The notes below the pieces were generated by a model that worked only from the letters and a program-made list of their open reading frames with translations, had not been told where the DNA came from and did not search any database. A stretch of DNA of 64,000 nucleotides, taken from positions 1 through 64,000 of the forward strand of contig NZ_JACJSM010000010.1 in the NCBI RefSeq assembly GCF_014698145.1. Direction: 5' to 3'. Shown piece by piece: positions 17,201 to 25,980 of the stretch (position 1 is its first letter; each line of letters opens with the position of its first letter). This DNA is from Oscillatoria sp. FACHB-1406. GTDB lineage: Bacteria; Cyanobacteriota; Cyanobacteriia; Cyanobacteriales; Spirulinaceae. A program made the translations under genes and the position numbers.

Positions 17201-20047
17201 TCAAAATCCGACTAGAATCAACGAAGCCCAATAACCAGGACTTTTGACCAAAGTATCTTTTGAATTCGACGTAATGATATCCATCTGAGCGAGACGCAAT
17301 GCTTCTGCTTTACTCACTTTGCGATCGCTCAGATTTTTGTAGAAATTAATCATTAACTCATTGGCAGCATCTTGTTTAACTTTCCATAAAGAACCAATCG
17401 TGCTGTTCGCGCCGGATTTTATGGTAATTCCAGCCATTCCTAATACCGCCCGACGATCGCCCGAAGCCGTTTCGCAGGCACTAAAAACTAATAATTCAAG
17501 GGGTTGCGCGGCAGGAGTGTTGTGGAGGATACCACTTAGCTCGTTAATGTCGAGGGTATAATTGCGGCGATCGCTCGATTTATCGTCTGTAAAAATATAA
17601 GTCTCTTCAAAGCTGGAACTAAATTTACCGTGAGTGATAATGTGAACGACATTGTAATATAAAGAACTCATCCGCTCTTGCAACGCCTGCTTTGTGAACT
17701 GCCCGTTGCTTATCACTTCAAAATTCTTTAAAATTTGACTGAGTTTCTCGATCTGATTGGGAACTGCTGGGGTTAAAGGTTCCCAGCCGGTACGAGTTTC
17801 TGTCGCTCCTAAAATCAGCGTTTTTGTCGCTTCAATCTTAAACGGTTTTGGTTCAATTAGTTGAACGCTAGGCGCGATCGATAAACTATAACCGCGCTCG
17901 ATTAAAAACTTTTCTCCGTCGTGGAAGGCTGCCATCGGCACTGAGCGTAAATTGCTATCTAGCACCGTAACTAAATGAGTTATACCGTTGTTTTGGAATT
18001 CTTGTACGAACGGTGCGATCGACCATTTATATAACTTTTGTAAGGGAGCGCGATCTGTGTCAAGAAAATTTGGCTTTTTTGAGCTTTCGGAGGCTTTTTG
18101 AAGTGTTTCTTCAAACTCACTTGCTTCAATTTCTTCAACGTGGGATAATAACGCTTGCTTTTGGGGTAGTTTTACGATTGTTGCCAGTTGATGGGGCAAA
18201 CTAATCGTATAAAGAAAGGCTGAATTTGGGTCAAAACTGCTAATCTTTTCGAGATGTTGGCTGAAATCAGCGATCTGTCCTTGCAGTGAGTTTGTCTCTG
18301 AAGAAGGGGTAACTTTTGACTGAAGATTGCAGCGTAGAAAATCCTCCAATTCGGCGACTTGCAGCGCATCGATGTAATAGAGGGCTTTTTTCAAATCGTC
18401 TTGAGGGATGTTAGCTTCCTCTCGCGATAACAACAAACTCACTAACTCTCGATAAACGGGTTCCACGTTATCTCGGAAGGTAAAGCGCACTTCCGGATTG
18501 GGTAAACTGAGTAACTCTTTCCGAACGCTATCTACGGTTTTAATGGTCTCTTCATAAGCAATAACTGCTTCGCTTTTTTGACCTTGTTTAACTAAAAGTT
18601 TGCTTAACTCCCATTCCCATTGATACAAAAGATCGTTAGCGTGGACTTCTTGCGAGCCTAAAATTGCATTCCGAAAAAGCTCATTTGATTGCGCAGTTTG
18701 ACCTTTAAACTGATAAATGCTACCTAAATAACCTTCGGTGTAAGCAGAGATTTTAGAATCGTTGACTATTTTTGCTTGCGATTGCGTTTCGAGCAATAAT
18801 TGTTCGACGATGGGGAAGTAAGATTCAAGATTTCGATCGATTAAAAGGGCAGCGAGCTTAATCCGAAATAACAGGGTTTGATGTTGGACGGGAAAGGCAT
18901 TGAGCCGAGCGAGTAACTCGTTTAAGTTCTGCAATCCCTCGTCGATTTGTTGGGTAGGAGTAGGATTGAGTGGTATATCGGCTTGTTTTTCTAAGTCAAT
19001 AAGAAGGGAGAGTCGATTGATATTAGCTTGAAACTTGGTGAGTTCGGAAGGAGAACTATCTTGCGCTTTTTGATAAAAATCTAGAGCAGTTTTAGCGATC
19101 TCGATTTGTTGAGCGATGGGATATTCTTTGCTATTACTACGCTCGAAAGCATCTTTAGCACGAGAGTAAACGATCTTTTTAAGGTTGCCTAAAAGGAGGT
19201 AGGATTCGGCAATGTCTTGGGATGAATTAAGCGATCGCGCGACGGTTAAGCTTTGTTGCAATAACCATTCCGCAATTTCAAGCTCGTTACGCTGTTCTAA
19301 TCCCAACGAACTAAACAACGGTGTTGATTCTAAGGTTTTGCGATCGCCAGCGATCGCAATAACTTCCCCTAAATGTCGCAGGGCGGTCGCTTTGAAGGTA
19401 GAATCGCTAAGCTGAAGAATACCCCCGGCATTATTCAGCGAAAGCTCGAGCATCTCCCGATAATTGCCCGATTCTTTCAGCGCGATGCTGTGGTTAATTT
19501 TGCACCTTAACTCTGAGGTGGTATCGTTCAGTTGATGATAAATGTTTGTGGCTTGCTTCCAATCTTCTATCGCGCTTTCAAGCTGGTTCAGGCTGAGTTC
19601 GAGTTTACCCCTAACTTCGAGCAGCCGCGCAAAAATTTTATCGCGTTCTTTCCCCCCAATATTCGGGAGAAAACCCGAGCTATTTTCGATCGCGTCTCGA
19701 GCCTCCTGCCATTGTCCGACGGCTTGATACACTTGGGATAGGTTAATACAAGCGATCGCGGCTTTCGGGAAATCTCCAGCGGCGGTAGAAGCGGCGAGTG
19801 CTGATTGTAAAATCGCGATCGCGTCCCCATATTTCCCTTGCTGGTATAATATCTGACTGCGACGCTGCCAATCGTCTATCGTTTCGGGCTGCGGGGTTGT
19901 ATCGCCCGACGAAAAAGCACTAGCATTTTCTGGCACAATCGCGATCGCAACTCCCAAACAAAAAAGCAAAAAATATGCGATCGCTCGACGTTTCCCCCTC
20001 CCAATCCCTGCTCTCAAACCCCGAACAAATCTCGAAAGTAGATACAT
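17201..20047 (-). CDS. Secreted TPR-CHAT protease
   Basis: 948 residues. After a basic N-terminus comes a signal-like hydrophobic segment (FLLFCLGVAIAIVPENASA, about residues 26-45). Tetratricopeptide repeats follow over about 55-480 (WQRRSQILYQQGKYGDAI-type helices). The C-terminal 350 residues form a CHAT domain with His806 (HIITHGKF) and Cys858 (FSACETASG) as the caspase-like dyad. This is the common cyanobacterial TPR-CHAT arrangement. The signal suggests action in the periplasm or outside, but the substrate is unknown. The start at 20047 has GAAGGGAAT just upstream, directly beside a heptamer repeat. It converges on the sigma/DUF1822/CHASE2/DUF928 cluster and is probably functionally linked. 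Confidence 0.88.
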   Translation of the reverse strand: MYLLSRFVRGLRAGIGRGKRRAIAYFLLFCLGVAIAIVPENASAFSSGDTTPQPETIDDWQRRSQILYQQGKYGDAIAILQSALAASTAAGDFPKAAIACINLSQVYQAVGQWQEARDAIENSSGFLPNIGGKERDKIFARLLEVRGKLELSLNQLESAIEDWKQATNIYHQLNDTTSELRCKINHSIALKESGNYREMLELSLNNAGGILQLSDSTFKATALRHLGEVIAIAGDRKTLESTPLFSSLGLEQRNELEIAEWLLQQSLTVARSLNSSQDIAESYLLLGNLKKIVYSRAKDAFERSNSKEYPIAQQIEIAKTALDFYQKAQDSSPSELTKFQANINRLSLLIDLEKQADIPLNPTPTQQIDEGLQNLNELLARLNAFPVQHQTLLFRIKLAALLIDRNLESYFPIVEQLLLETQSQAKIVNDSKISAYTEGYLGSIYQFKGQTAQSNELFRNAILGSQEVHANDLLYQWEWELSKLLVKQGQKSEAVIAYEETIKTVDSVRKELLSLPNPEVRFTFRDNVEPVYRELVSLLLSREEANIPQDDLKKALYYIDALQVAELEDFLRCNLQSKVTPSSETNSLQGQIADFSQHLEKISSFDPNSAFLYTISLPHQLATIVKLPQKQALLSHVEEIEASEFEETLQKASESSKKPNFLDTDRAPLQKLYKWSIAPFVQEFQNNGITHLVTVLDSNLRSVPMAAFHDGEKFLIERGYSLSIAPSVQLIEPKPFKIEATKTLILGATETRTGWEPLTPAVPNQIEKLSQILKNFEVISNGQFTKQALQERMSSLYYNVVHIITHGKFSSSFEETYIFTDDKSSDRRNYTLDINELSGILHNTPAAQPLELLVFSACETASGDRRAVLGMAGITIKSGANSTIGSLWKVKQDAANELMINFYKNLSDRKVSKAEALRLAQMDIITSNSKDTLVKSPGYWASLILVGF

Positions 20048-20053
20048 ATTCCC

Positions 20054-20090
20054 TTCGTAATTCGTAATTCGTAATTCGTAGTTCGTAATT
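20054..20090. repeat. ATTCGTA heptamer tandem repeat
   Basis: About five imperfect copies, located in the 5' leader of the TPR-CHAT gene. The unit matches the repeats at 3140-3180 (inverted) and 22865-22900. Confidence 0.75.
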
Positions 20091-20100
20091 TTACCCTTTA

Positions 20101-20205
20101 TATAGCAGTTTTCACATGGGTGAGGTACACTCAGCGGGCGAATACCATTCGCCCCTACCGATTTGATTTTTGGAACTGTACCTCGCGCAAACGAAAAACG
20201 CTATA
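20101..20205. mobile_element. 105-bp MITE-like element with IS630-type ends
   Basis: The element starts TATAGCAGTTTTC and ends GAAAAACGCTATA, with imperfect inverted ends of about 30 bp that both contain the GAGGTACA/TGTACCTC block. It has no coding capacity. The ends resemble the IS630-like terminus at 71-101, and the TA-TA borders fit IS630 target choice. It is therefore probably a non-autonomous derivative mobilised by that transposase family. Confidence 0.65.
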
Positions 20206-20271
20206 ACTCATAATTCATAATTTATAATTCCCCCCTCGTCGCGATGGGCAAAATTCAAAATTATCAATTGT

Positions 20272-20306
20272 CCATTATTAATTATTCATCATTCATTATT
20301 CATTAA
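20272..20306. repeat. AT-rich heptamer repeats (TTATTCA/TCATTCA units)
   Basis: Consecutive ATTATTCATCATTCATTATTCA heptamers abut and slightly overlap the 3' end of ribE (stop at 20303). Confidence 0.55.
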
Positions 20307-20989
20307 TAACCGTGTTCGGCGAGAAAAGCTAAACTGATTTCTTCCTCTTTCGCTGCTGCGGAAGAATGCCGAACTAAGAGTTTATCGACATACTTCCCTA
20401 AAATGTCGGCTTCTAAATTCACCCAACTGCCCGGTTGTAAATACTTGAGGTTAGTGCGATCGTAAGTGTGAGGAATGACGGCGACTTTAAACCAATTGCC
20501 GCCGGGATCGCATTCAGCAATCGTTAAGCTGATCCCGTTGACAGAAATGCTACCTTTATCCACTAAATAACGCGCGATCGCGTCTTCCCATTCCAACCGC
20601 AACGAGGACACCGAACCAAAAGTCATCTCCCACGCTTGGGCAGTACGAACGCTTTCGAGCAAACAACCCACGCTATCGACGTGACCCGTTACGAAATGCC
20701 CGCCGATTTTGCTGCCAACGCGCAAAGAGGTTTCTAAGTTCGCCCAATCCAGCGCCGGATCGATTTGACCGAGGCGAGTGCGGCGCAACGTTTCTGGGGA
20801 AACGACAGCAGTAAAGCCGTTCGGCGAAATCTCCTCAGCCGTCAAACAAGCGCCATCCACCGCAACGCTATCGCCGATCGCTAAGTCTCCTAAAATTAGC
20901 TCGGAATCGGCGCTCGCGGGCAAAATTTCCCAGCGATCGCTTCCGAGAGGCCGAACTCGTCCTAAAGCTTGAATTAATCCTGTAAACAT
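20303..20989 (-). CDS. ribE: Riboflavin synthase, alpha chain type
   Basis: 228 residues that dismutate two 6,7-dimethyl-8-ribityllumazine molecules to riboflavin in the cytosol. The N-terminus MFTGLIQALGRV is diagnostic. The two lumazine-binding repeats are clear: repeat 1 has GDSVAVDGACLTA near residue 45 and GGHFVTGHVD near 98; repeat 2 has GSISVNGISLTIAE near 145 and WVNLEADILGKYV near 190. The length is slightly above the usual 210-220. No other rib gene or FMN riboswitch was recognised nearby. Confidence 0.95.
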   Translation of the reverse strand: MFTGLIQALGRVRPLGSDRWEILPASADSELILGDLAIGDSVAVDGACLTAEEISPNGFTAVVSPETLRRTRLGQIDPALDWANLETSLRVGSKIGGHFVTGHVDSVGCLLESVRTAQAWEMTFGSVSSLRLEWEDAIARYLVDKGSISVNGISLTIAECDPGGNWFKVAVIPHTYDRTNLKYLQPGSWVNLEADILGKYVDKLLVRHSSAAAKEEEISLAFLAEHGY

Positions 20990-21222
20990 AGTTTTTCGTT
21001 AGAAAGAGATAATATAAGCGGCGGCGCGCCAGGGGAATTTTTCCGATCGAGTACGTCGCATTCACCCCTTAGTGAGGCATACTTGGAGAAGATAGGTTTT
21101 TGATTTAGCCTTCAGTTTAGCTCCTAGCCGGAAGCACAACGCGCTCTTTGGCGCTGCCCGAGCGTCGGAAGTAAAGCCACGTATCCTCGCACCTTGCGGA
21201 CGAGATTCTAGAGACGAAGCCG

Positions 21223-21726
21223 ATGATTGAAATGAAAGTTGCTGGAATTGCGTTGGATGCCATCACTCGCAGTCCCATTGTATTGCTTAAAGATGGCTCC
21301 GATCGGCGGGCTTTGCCGATTTATATCGGGCAGGAGCAAGCGAAGGCGATTATCGGCGCTTTGGAAGGACAAAAACCGCCTCGTCCTCTCACGCACGATT
21401 TGCTTAATAATTTGCTGGAAACTTGGGAAATGCGTTTGGAGCGCGTGATCATTCACTCCCTGCAAGATAATACGTTTTATGCGGTGCTGTGTCTATCTCA
21501 AGGCGAAGTGAAGAAGGAAGTCGATTGTCGTCCCAGCGACGCGATCGCGCTAGCATTGCGAACCGACAGCCCGATTTGGGTGATGGAAGAAGTCGTCGCC
21601 GATGCTTCGATTCCCGTCGATCGCGAAGCGGATGAAGAAGAACGCCAAGCCTTTCGCAATTTTGTCGCCAACTTACGCCCGGAAGACTTTACCGAACGAG
21701 GGCGCAGCAGTCCCAACGAATCCTAA
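21223..21726 (+). CDS. Bifunctional nuclease family protein (DUF151/BFN)
   Basis: 167 residues of the BFN_dom family. The conserved core is intact: an MKVAGIALDAITRSPIVLLKD start, ALPIYIGQEQAKAI near residue 33, RPLTHDLL near 55, and RPSDAIALALRTDSPIWV near 105. Characterised plant and bacterial members have RNase/DNase activity and are linked to stress; the physiological role in cyanobacteria is unclear. The acidic C-terminal tail is variable. The aldo/keto reductase gene starts 11 bp downstream, so the pair is probably co-transcribed. Confidence 0.9.
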   Translation: MIEMKVAGIALDAITRSPIVLLKDGSDRRALPIYIGQEQAKAIIGALEGQKPPRPLTHDLLNNLLETWEMRLERVIIHSLQDNTFYAVLCLSQGEVKKEVDCRPSDAIALALRTDSPIWVMEEVVADASIPVDREADEEERQAFRNFVANLRPEDFTERGRSSPNES

Positions 21727-21737
21727 GCGCTTTTTCC

Positions 21738-22874
21738 ATGCAGTATCGACGCTTCGGAAGAACCAATCTGCGGTTATCGGTTTTTTCTCTGGGGACGATG
21801 CGCTGTTTGAGTTCGGCTGCCAACGTCCGCGCTACCTTGGAACGCGCGATCGCCCTCGGCATCAACCATATTGAAACCGCTCGCGGCTACGGCAAAAGCG
21901 AGGAATATTTAGGTTTAGCGCTACAAGCCGGACTTTCCGTTCCGCGCGATCGCCTCCACATCACCACCAAACTTCCTCCCGCCCCCGATGCCGCAACAAT
22001 GCAGACTTGGATCGACGAATCCCTAGAACGCCTGCACCTCGACTCCCTCGACACTTTAGCCATTCACGGCATTAACACCTGGGAACACCTCGAAGCCGTG
22101 CTGCGTCCCGATGGCTGTATGCAAGCCGCGCGTGCTGCCGTTGCCGCCGGAAAAGTCAAGCATCTCGGTTTTTCTACCCACGCCCCAGTTGACATTATCC
22201 TCGCGGCGATTAACACAGATTTGTTTGATTTTGTCAACCTCCATTATTATTACTTTTTTCAGAGAAACGCTGCCGCAATTCGCCTCGCCGCCGAGAAAGA
22301 TTTAGGCATTTTTATCATCTCGCCAGCCGACAAAGGCGGACAACTTTATCAGCCCCCGCCCATGCTGCAACAGTTATGCCACCCCCGCACGCCCCTCGCC
22401 TTAAACTATCGCTTCCTGCTAGCCGATGCGCGGATTGCCACCCTTAGCGTCGGTGCGGCGAATCCCGAAGAATTGCTCGAACCCCTCTCGGTGGCGGACG
22501 AGACACAGCCTTTAACGGAGGCAGAACGGCAGATTTTCCAACGTTTAGAAGCGCGATTGGATGAGGAATTGGGGACGGATTGTTGCCGACAGTGCGATCG
22601 CTGTTTGCCTTGCCCGGAAGCGATTAACATCCCCGAAGTCCTGCGCCTTCGCAATCTAGCGGTTGCTTACCAGATGACAGAATTCGGAAAGTACCGCTAT
22701 CGGATGTTTGAAAACGCCGGACATTGGTTTCCTGGACGCAGGGGCGATCGCTGCACCGACTGCGGCGACTGTTTGCCGCGCTGTCCCGAAAATCTCGATA
22801 TCCCAAAACTGCTGCGCGATACCCACGAACGCTTACAAGGATCGCCGCGCCGCCGACTTTGGGGTAATTCGTAA
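21738..22874 (+). CDS. Aldo/keto reductase with C-terminal 4Fe-4S cluster motifs
   Basis: 378 residues. Residues 1-260 are an aldo/keto reductase TIM barrel with MQYRRFGRTNLRLSVFSLG at the start, the catalytic Tyr in ARGYGKSEE, Lys in TTKLPP and His in LAIHG. Where most AKRs have an acidic residue as Asp (FDTA), this one has IETA, a conservative change. The C-terminal 110 residues hold two cysteine clusters, CCRQCDRCLPCP and CTDCGDCLPRCP, as in the ferredoxin-like tails of the 4Fe-4S AKR subgroup. The substrate is unknown. Its stop codon lies inside a heptamer repeat, so the last residues are repeat-encoded. Confidence 0.87.
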   Translation: MQYRRFGRTNLRLSVFSLGTMRCLSSAANVRATLERAIALGINHIETARGYGKSEEYLGLALQAGLSVPRDRLHITTKLPPAPDAATMQTWIDESLERLHLDSLDTLAIHGINTWEHLEAVLRPDGCMQAARAAVAAGKVKHLGFSTHAPVDIILAAINTDLFDFVNLHYYYFFQRNAAAIRLAAEKDLGIFIISPADKGGQLYQPPPMLQQLCHPRTPLALNYRFLLADARIATLSVGAANPEELLEPLSVADETQPLTEAERQIFQRLEARLDEELGTDCCRQCDRCLPCPEAINIPEVLRLRNLAVAYQMTEFGKYRYRMFENAGHWFPGRRGDRCTDCGDCLPRCPENLDIPKLLRDTHERLQGSPRRRLWGNS

Positions 22875-22900
22875 TTCGTAATTCGTAATTCGTAATTCGT
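22865..22900. repeat. ATTCGTA heptamer tandem repeat overlapping the reductase stop codon
   Basis: Five consecutive heptamers. The first copies encode the end of the aldo/keto reductase (Asn-Ser-stop), showing that the repeat has invaded or expanded at the gene end. Confidence 0.75.
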
Positions 22901-22921
22901 GGTTTCTAGTCAATTTAGTAG

Positions 22922-22938
22922 GGTGGGCAGCGCCCACC
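22922..22938. terminator. Short hairpin GGTGGGC-AGC-GCCCACC
   Basis: A perfect 7-bp GC-rich stem with a 3-base loop, 48 bp after the aldo/keto reductase stop. There is no U-run after it. It may end the BFN-AKR transcript or be a copy of an intergenic palindrome. Confidence 0.4.
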
Positions 22939-23071
22939 AGCCAAGGCTTTGGTACGTTTAGTAACCTACATTCGCGCTCGAGTAGCACTATAATTCATAG
23001 TTCGCGATCTGTATTAGCGGATTTATTTTCACCTTTTAAAAATCGATAAATTCAATAGTGGGTAATGGCTC

Positions 23072-23587
23072 GTGAATAATCAAGTTTATACAAGCATTCT
23101 CTTAAAACGCAATCTTTGCTTTCTGTTGAGCCTTCTCGCCTTTTGTCCTCCTGCCCTCGCTCAAAAATCCCCCAAATTCGCAGCCTGTAACTTTGATGCG
23201 ACTGCCCTCACTGACGAAGGATTGCCCGCCCGCGAAGGAATTGTAACTGCCTATAGCTTCTCTCAAAATGGGATGACGAACCCTAGCTTGTGGTGGACTC
23301 GCGAGCAGTTTGGAGAAGGAAAATTACTGGTTAATTGGATCGCAAAGACCGCAGAAAAACAAATCGATCTGGTTGTAAACTGGCAACTGTGGTCGGTGAT
23401 GGGTTATGTCGAACGCTACAGTTTTATCAATCATTTCGGGACGGTAGCGCGGGAGTATGGCTATCAACTCCGCGTTTTCAATCAACGCCAAGAATGTTTA
23501 GCGATTTATAATTGCGATCCGAATGCTGCTACCCTACAATGCGCGATCGATTTCGATCCCGCTCGCCGCAGCCGATTTCGACTTTAG
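23072..23587 (+). CDS. Exported protein of unknown function
   Basis: 171 residues with a GTG start. A signal peptide is evident (KRNLCFLLSLLAFCPPALA, cleaved about residue 30). The mature part has four or more cysteines that could form disulfides (ACNFD, QECLAIYNCDP, QCAIDF) and aromatic strands such as NPSLWWTREQFG. I do not recognise a family. It probably acts in the periplasm or outside. The next gene, also exported, follows 66 bp downstream across a repeat tract. Confidence 0.65.
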   Translation: MNNQVYTSILLKRNLCFLLSLLAFCPPALAQKSPKFAACNFDATALTDEGLPAREGIVTAYSFSQNGMTNPSLWWTREQFGEGKLLVNWIAKTAEKQIDLVVNWQLWSVMGYVERYSFINHFGTVAREYGYQLRVFNQRQECLAIYNCDPNAATLQCAIDFDPARRSRFRL

Positions 23588-23590
23588 TAA

Positions 23591-23633
23591 TGAATAGTGA
23601 ATAGAGAATAGGGAATAATGAATAGAGAATAGT
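23591..23633. repeat. TGAATAG-type heptamer repeat
   Basis: Six imperfect heptamers (TGAATAG, TGAATAG, AGAATAG, GGAATAA, TGAATAG, AGAATAG) fill the gap between two exported-protein genes. Confidence 0.7.
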
Positions 23634-23653
23634 AGTGGGTAGCGCTTTATTTG

Positions 23654-24862
23654 ATGATTATGTTAATGCCACTGTTAATTCTCAATTCTCGGCTATCAAT
23701 TCCTAATAATTTCCCCGTCTTAGCTCAAGTTCGGACAATGCCTCAAACCCTGTCCCCTCAAGCTGCGATCGCACGATTGTTTACCAGTCCTCAAATTCAG
23801 AGTGAATGGTTTGCACCCTCATTTTTATCCGTTGCACCTCTTACACAAATTGAGGAAATTGTCAAGCAAATTAACGGAAGTTTGGGGAAATATCGAGAAG
23901 TCCAACAAGAAGGCGATCGCTACCTAATAATATTCGATCGCGGCAGCGTCCCCGCTAGCATACACCTCGACGAGCAGGGGCGCTTTGTCGGACTCTTTTT
24001 CGGGCCGCCGCGCCTCAATGCCATCAGGCTAGAAGATGCGATTTCGCAACTGAAAACGCTACCGGGCGATGTTAGCCTGTTCGTCTCCAAAAACGGCACA
24101 GAACAAGCCAGTTTAAACCCAGAACGCCCCTTAGCCGTCGGTTCTGCCTTCAAACTCGCCATCCTCAACGCCCTCACCCGCCAAATCGCCGCCGGTCAAC
24201 ATCAATGGTCGGAGGTCGTCGCCTTAAAATCAAACTGGAAAAGTTTGCCCACCGGAATCCTCCAAGATTGGCCCGAAGGTTCGCCCCTAACGCTTTCAAC
24301 CCTCGCCTCCCTAATGATTTCCATCAGCGACAACACCGCTACCGATGCGCTACTCGAAGTCGTGGGGCGCGATGCTGTCGAAGCATTTTCGCCGCACAAC
24401 CGCCCCTTTTTAAGCACCCGCGCCGCCTTTATTCTCAAAAATCCCGAAAACGCCGCCCTACTGCAACGCTACCGCCAAGGCGACGAAACCACGCGCCGTC
24501 AAATCCTATTGGAACTGCAAAGCTTACCGCTACCGGGAGTTGAGATGTTTGCAGCCGGAAAACCCCTGGCGTTAGATGTGGAATGGTTTTTTTCAACGCG
24601 GGAGTTGTGCCAGTTAATGGAGAACGTTGCACCCTTACCGTTAATGCAAATCAATCCCGGCATTGCTAGTCCTGCCGATTGGAAGAGTGTCGCTTATAAA
24701 GGCGGTTCGGAACCCGGTGTCCTCAACTTTACCGCTCGCGTTGAAGATGAAGCCGGTCAAAGCTACTGTATCAGTGCGACTTGGAATAATAAAGACGCGA
24801 TCGACCAAACGCGCTTCCAAGGGATTTATAATGGCATCCTTTTGGGTTTGAAAGTGAAATAA
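23654..24862 (+). CDS. Class A beta-lactamase-like serine hydrolase, exported
   Basis: About 402 residues from the ATG at 23654 (a TTG lies one codon upstream). A short hydrophobic leader ends near PVLAQ. Residues 30-120 form an N-terminal domain of the kind found in cyanobacterial homologues (LTQIEEIVKQINGSLG onward). The penicillin-recognising fold follows, with the Ser-x-x-Lys pair in VGSAFKL (Ser164, Lys167), an SDN motif in SISDNTATDAL, and KGG in YKGGSEPG in place of KTG. These are the class A/PBP-like catalytic elements. It could be a beta-lactamase, a D,D-peptidase or an esterase; resistance should not be assumed. It is likely periplasmic. Confidence 0.82.
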   Translation: MIMLMPLLILNSRLSIPNNFPVLAQVRTMPQTLSPQAAIARLFTSPQIQSEWFAPSFLSVAPLTQIEEIVKQINGSLGKYREVQQEGDRYLIIFDRGSVPASIHLDEQGRFVGLFFGPPRLNAIRLEDAISQLKTLPGDVSLFVSKNGTEQASLNPERPLAVGSAFKLAILNALTRQIAAGQHQWSEVVALKSNWKSLPTGILQDWPEGSPLTLSTLASLMISISDNTATDALLEVVGRDAVEAFSPHNRPFLSTRAAFILKNPENAALLQRYRQGDETTRRQILLELQSLPLPGVEMFAAGKPLALDVEWFFSTRELCQLMENVAPLPLMQINPGIASPADWKSVAYKGGSEPGVLNFTARVEDEAGQSYCISATWNNKDAIDQTRFQGIYNGILLGLKVK

Positions 24863-25980
24863 CTTAACTGTCCCAGCGCTAATTTCGCCCGAGCGATCGG
24901 CAACAGTTGCATATATTCTACTCAATTGTTATTTCTGAGTCGGTCTGTAAGATAATCGCTATACCAGAAATTCCCCACAAACAATAGTGTAACTTTAATA
25001 AGCTTTGTCAATTTTTTTTACGGGATTGGCGCTCTGGAGAGCCGCTCATCCAAAATCCAGATTGTCGAGCTTGAAAAAATCTGTTGTGCTTTTACCGAGC
25101 AGATCTTTTCTGGCTAAATTTACTCCCTAAGCAGTAAAAAGTCGGAAGTTCGTGAAGTCGGAAAAGTCGGAAGTTCGTGAAGTCGGAAAAGTCGGAAAAG
25201 TCGGAAAAGTCGGATCGACCGTATAAACTATTACTACTTTTTTAACTTTTAGTAAAAAAAATCCACCTTTTTCAAAAAACTTCCGCAAAATTCTTGACGT
25301 TTATTATTTTGATGGCATACTAAAAATTGAGCATACCCCAAACGCTAGCTTTAAGGCTCTCTGCCGTGGCTGATGAGATAGACAACGATCGCATACCCAA
25401 ACATCCAAGCCTGCTTTAGAAGGAAGGGTCAAAGTCTGCTTTGTCCTTGCCATTTCCCTTAGTTTTACGATTCAGAAAAGGCACTGTTGTCTATAAATTG
25501 TTAAGAACACTTATCGATGAAGACTCAAATTTTTCTTGTGGGTGTATTCTAGGGCGAAATAAAAATGACGCTAAAACCATACTGTGCATACTCAAGACTG
25601 TCGCAAGCCAAAAGAAATAACAATTGTATGCCAAATCCCGTTTCCTTTAAACGTGAAAGCCTTTTAAGTCGGGGAACTGGGTGAAGACAAGCTCTCGTTA
25701 AGGGATGAGAGCAATAACTCAATAGAGTTTATTAATTCAGTCAATCATTAAGGTTTCAAAGAGCGAGTTTCTTCTAGCAAGAGAGCGGATTAGCTCGGCC
25801 ATTTTTACGAAGAAGCCGCTTGAGTTCTCAGCTTTAAAGACTCGACAATCGCCTTTTTGTTCCCATGTTAATTTAGTACGCTCGCACATTTGGAGCGTTG
25901 CTATAACTTGTCATGCTGGCAAACTATCAGCAGCTTAAATATAACCCTGAAATCGGAAACCTAAATCAAGAGCGACGAAC
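24863..25980. other. 1.1-kb non-coding region upstream of the oxidative gene cluster
   Basis: No open frame above 60 codons and no recognisable tRNA or known riboswitch. It contains a G-T-C-G-G-A-A tandem array (25141-25215), A/T-rich stretches, and a possible hairpin near 25426-25449 (GGTCAAAG...CTTTGTCC). The long distance to the glucosidase start suggests an extended 5' leader or an unannotated small RNA, but I see no decisive signal. Confidence 0.45.
25141..25215. repeat. Tandem repeats of GTCGGAAAA and a 25-bp compound unit
   Basis: A 25-bp unit made of GTCGGAA, GTTCGTGAA and GTCGGAAAA occurs twice and is followed by further GTCGGAAAA nonamers. The units are directly adjacent with no spacers, so this is a satellite-type array and not CRISPR. 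Confidence 0.8.

Noticed and set aside
23654-24862. Calling the serine hydrolase a beta-lactamase resistance gene
   Set aside because: It has the SxxK and SDN elements but KGG rather than KTG and an extra N-terminal domain; the fold is shared with peptidases and esterases.
25141-25215. Regularly repeated units that could suggest a CRISPR array
   Set aside because: The units are 7-25 bp and directly adjacent with no unique spacers, and no cas genes are present.
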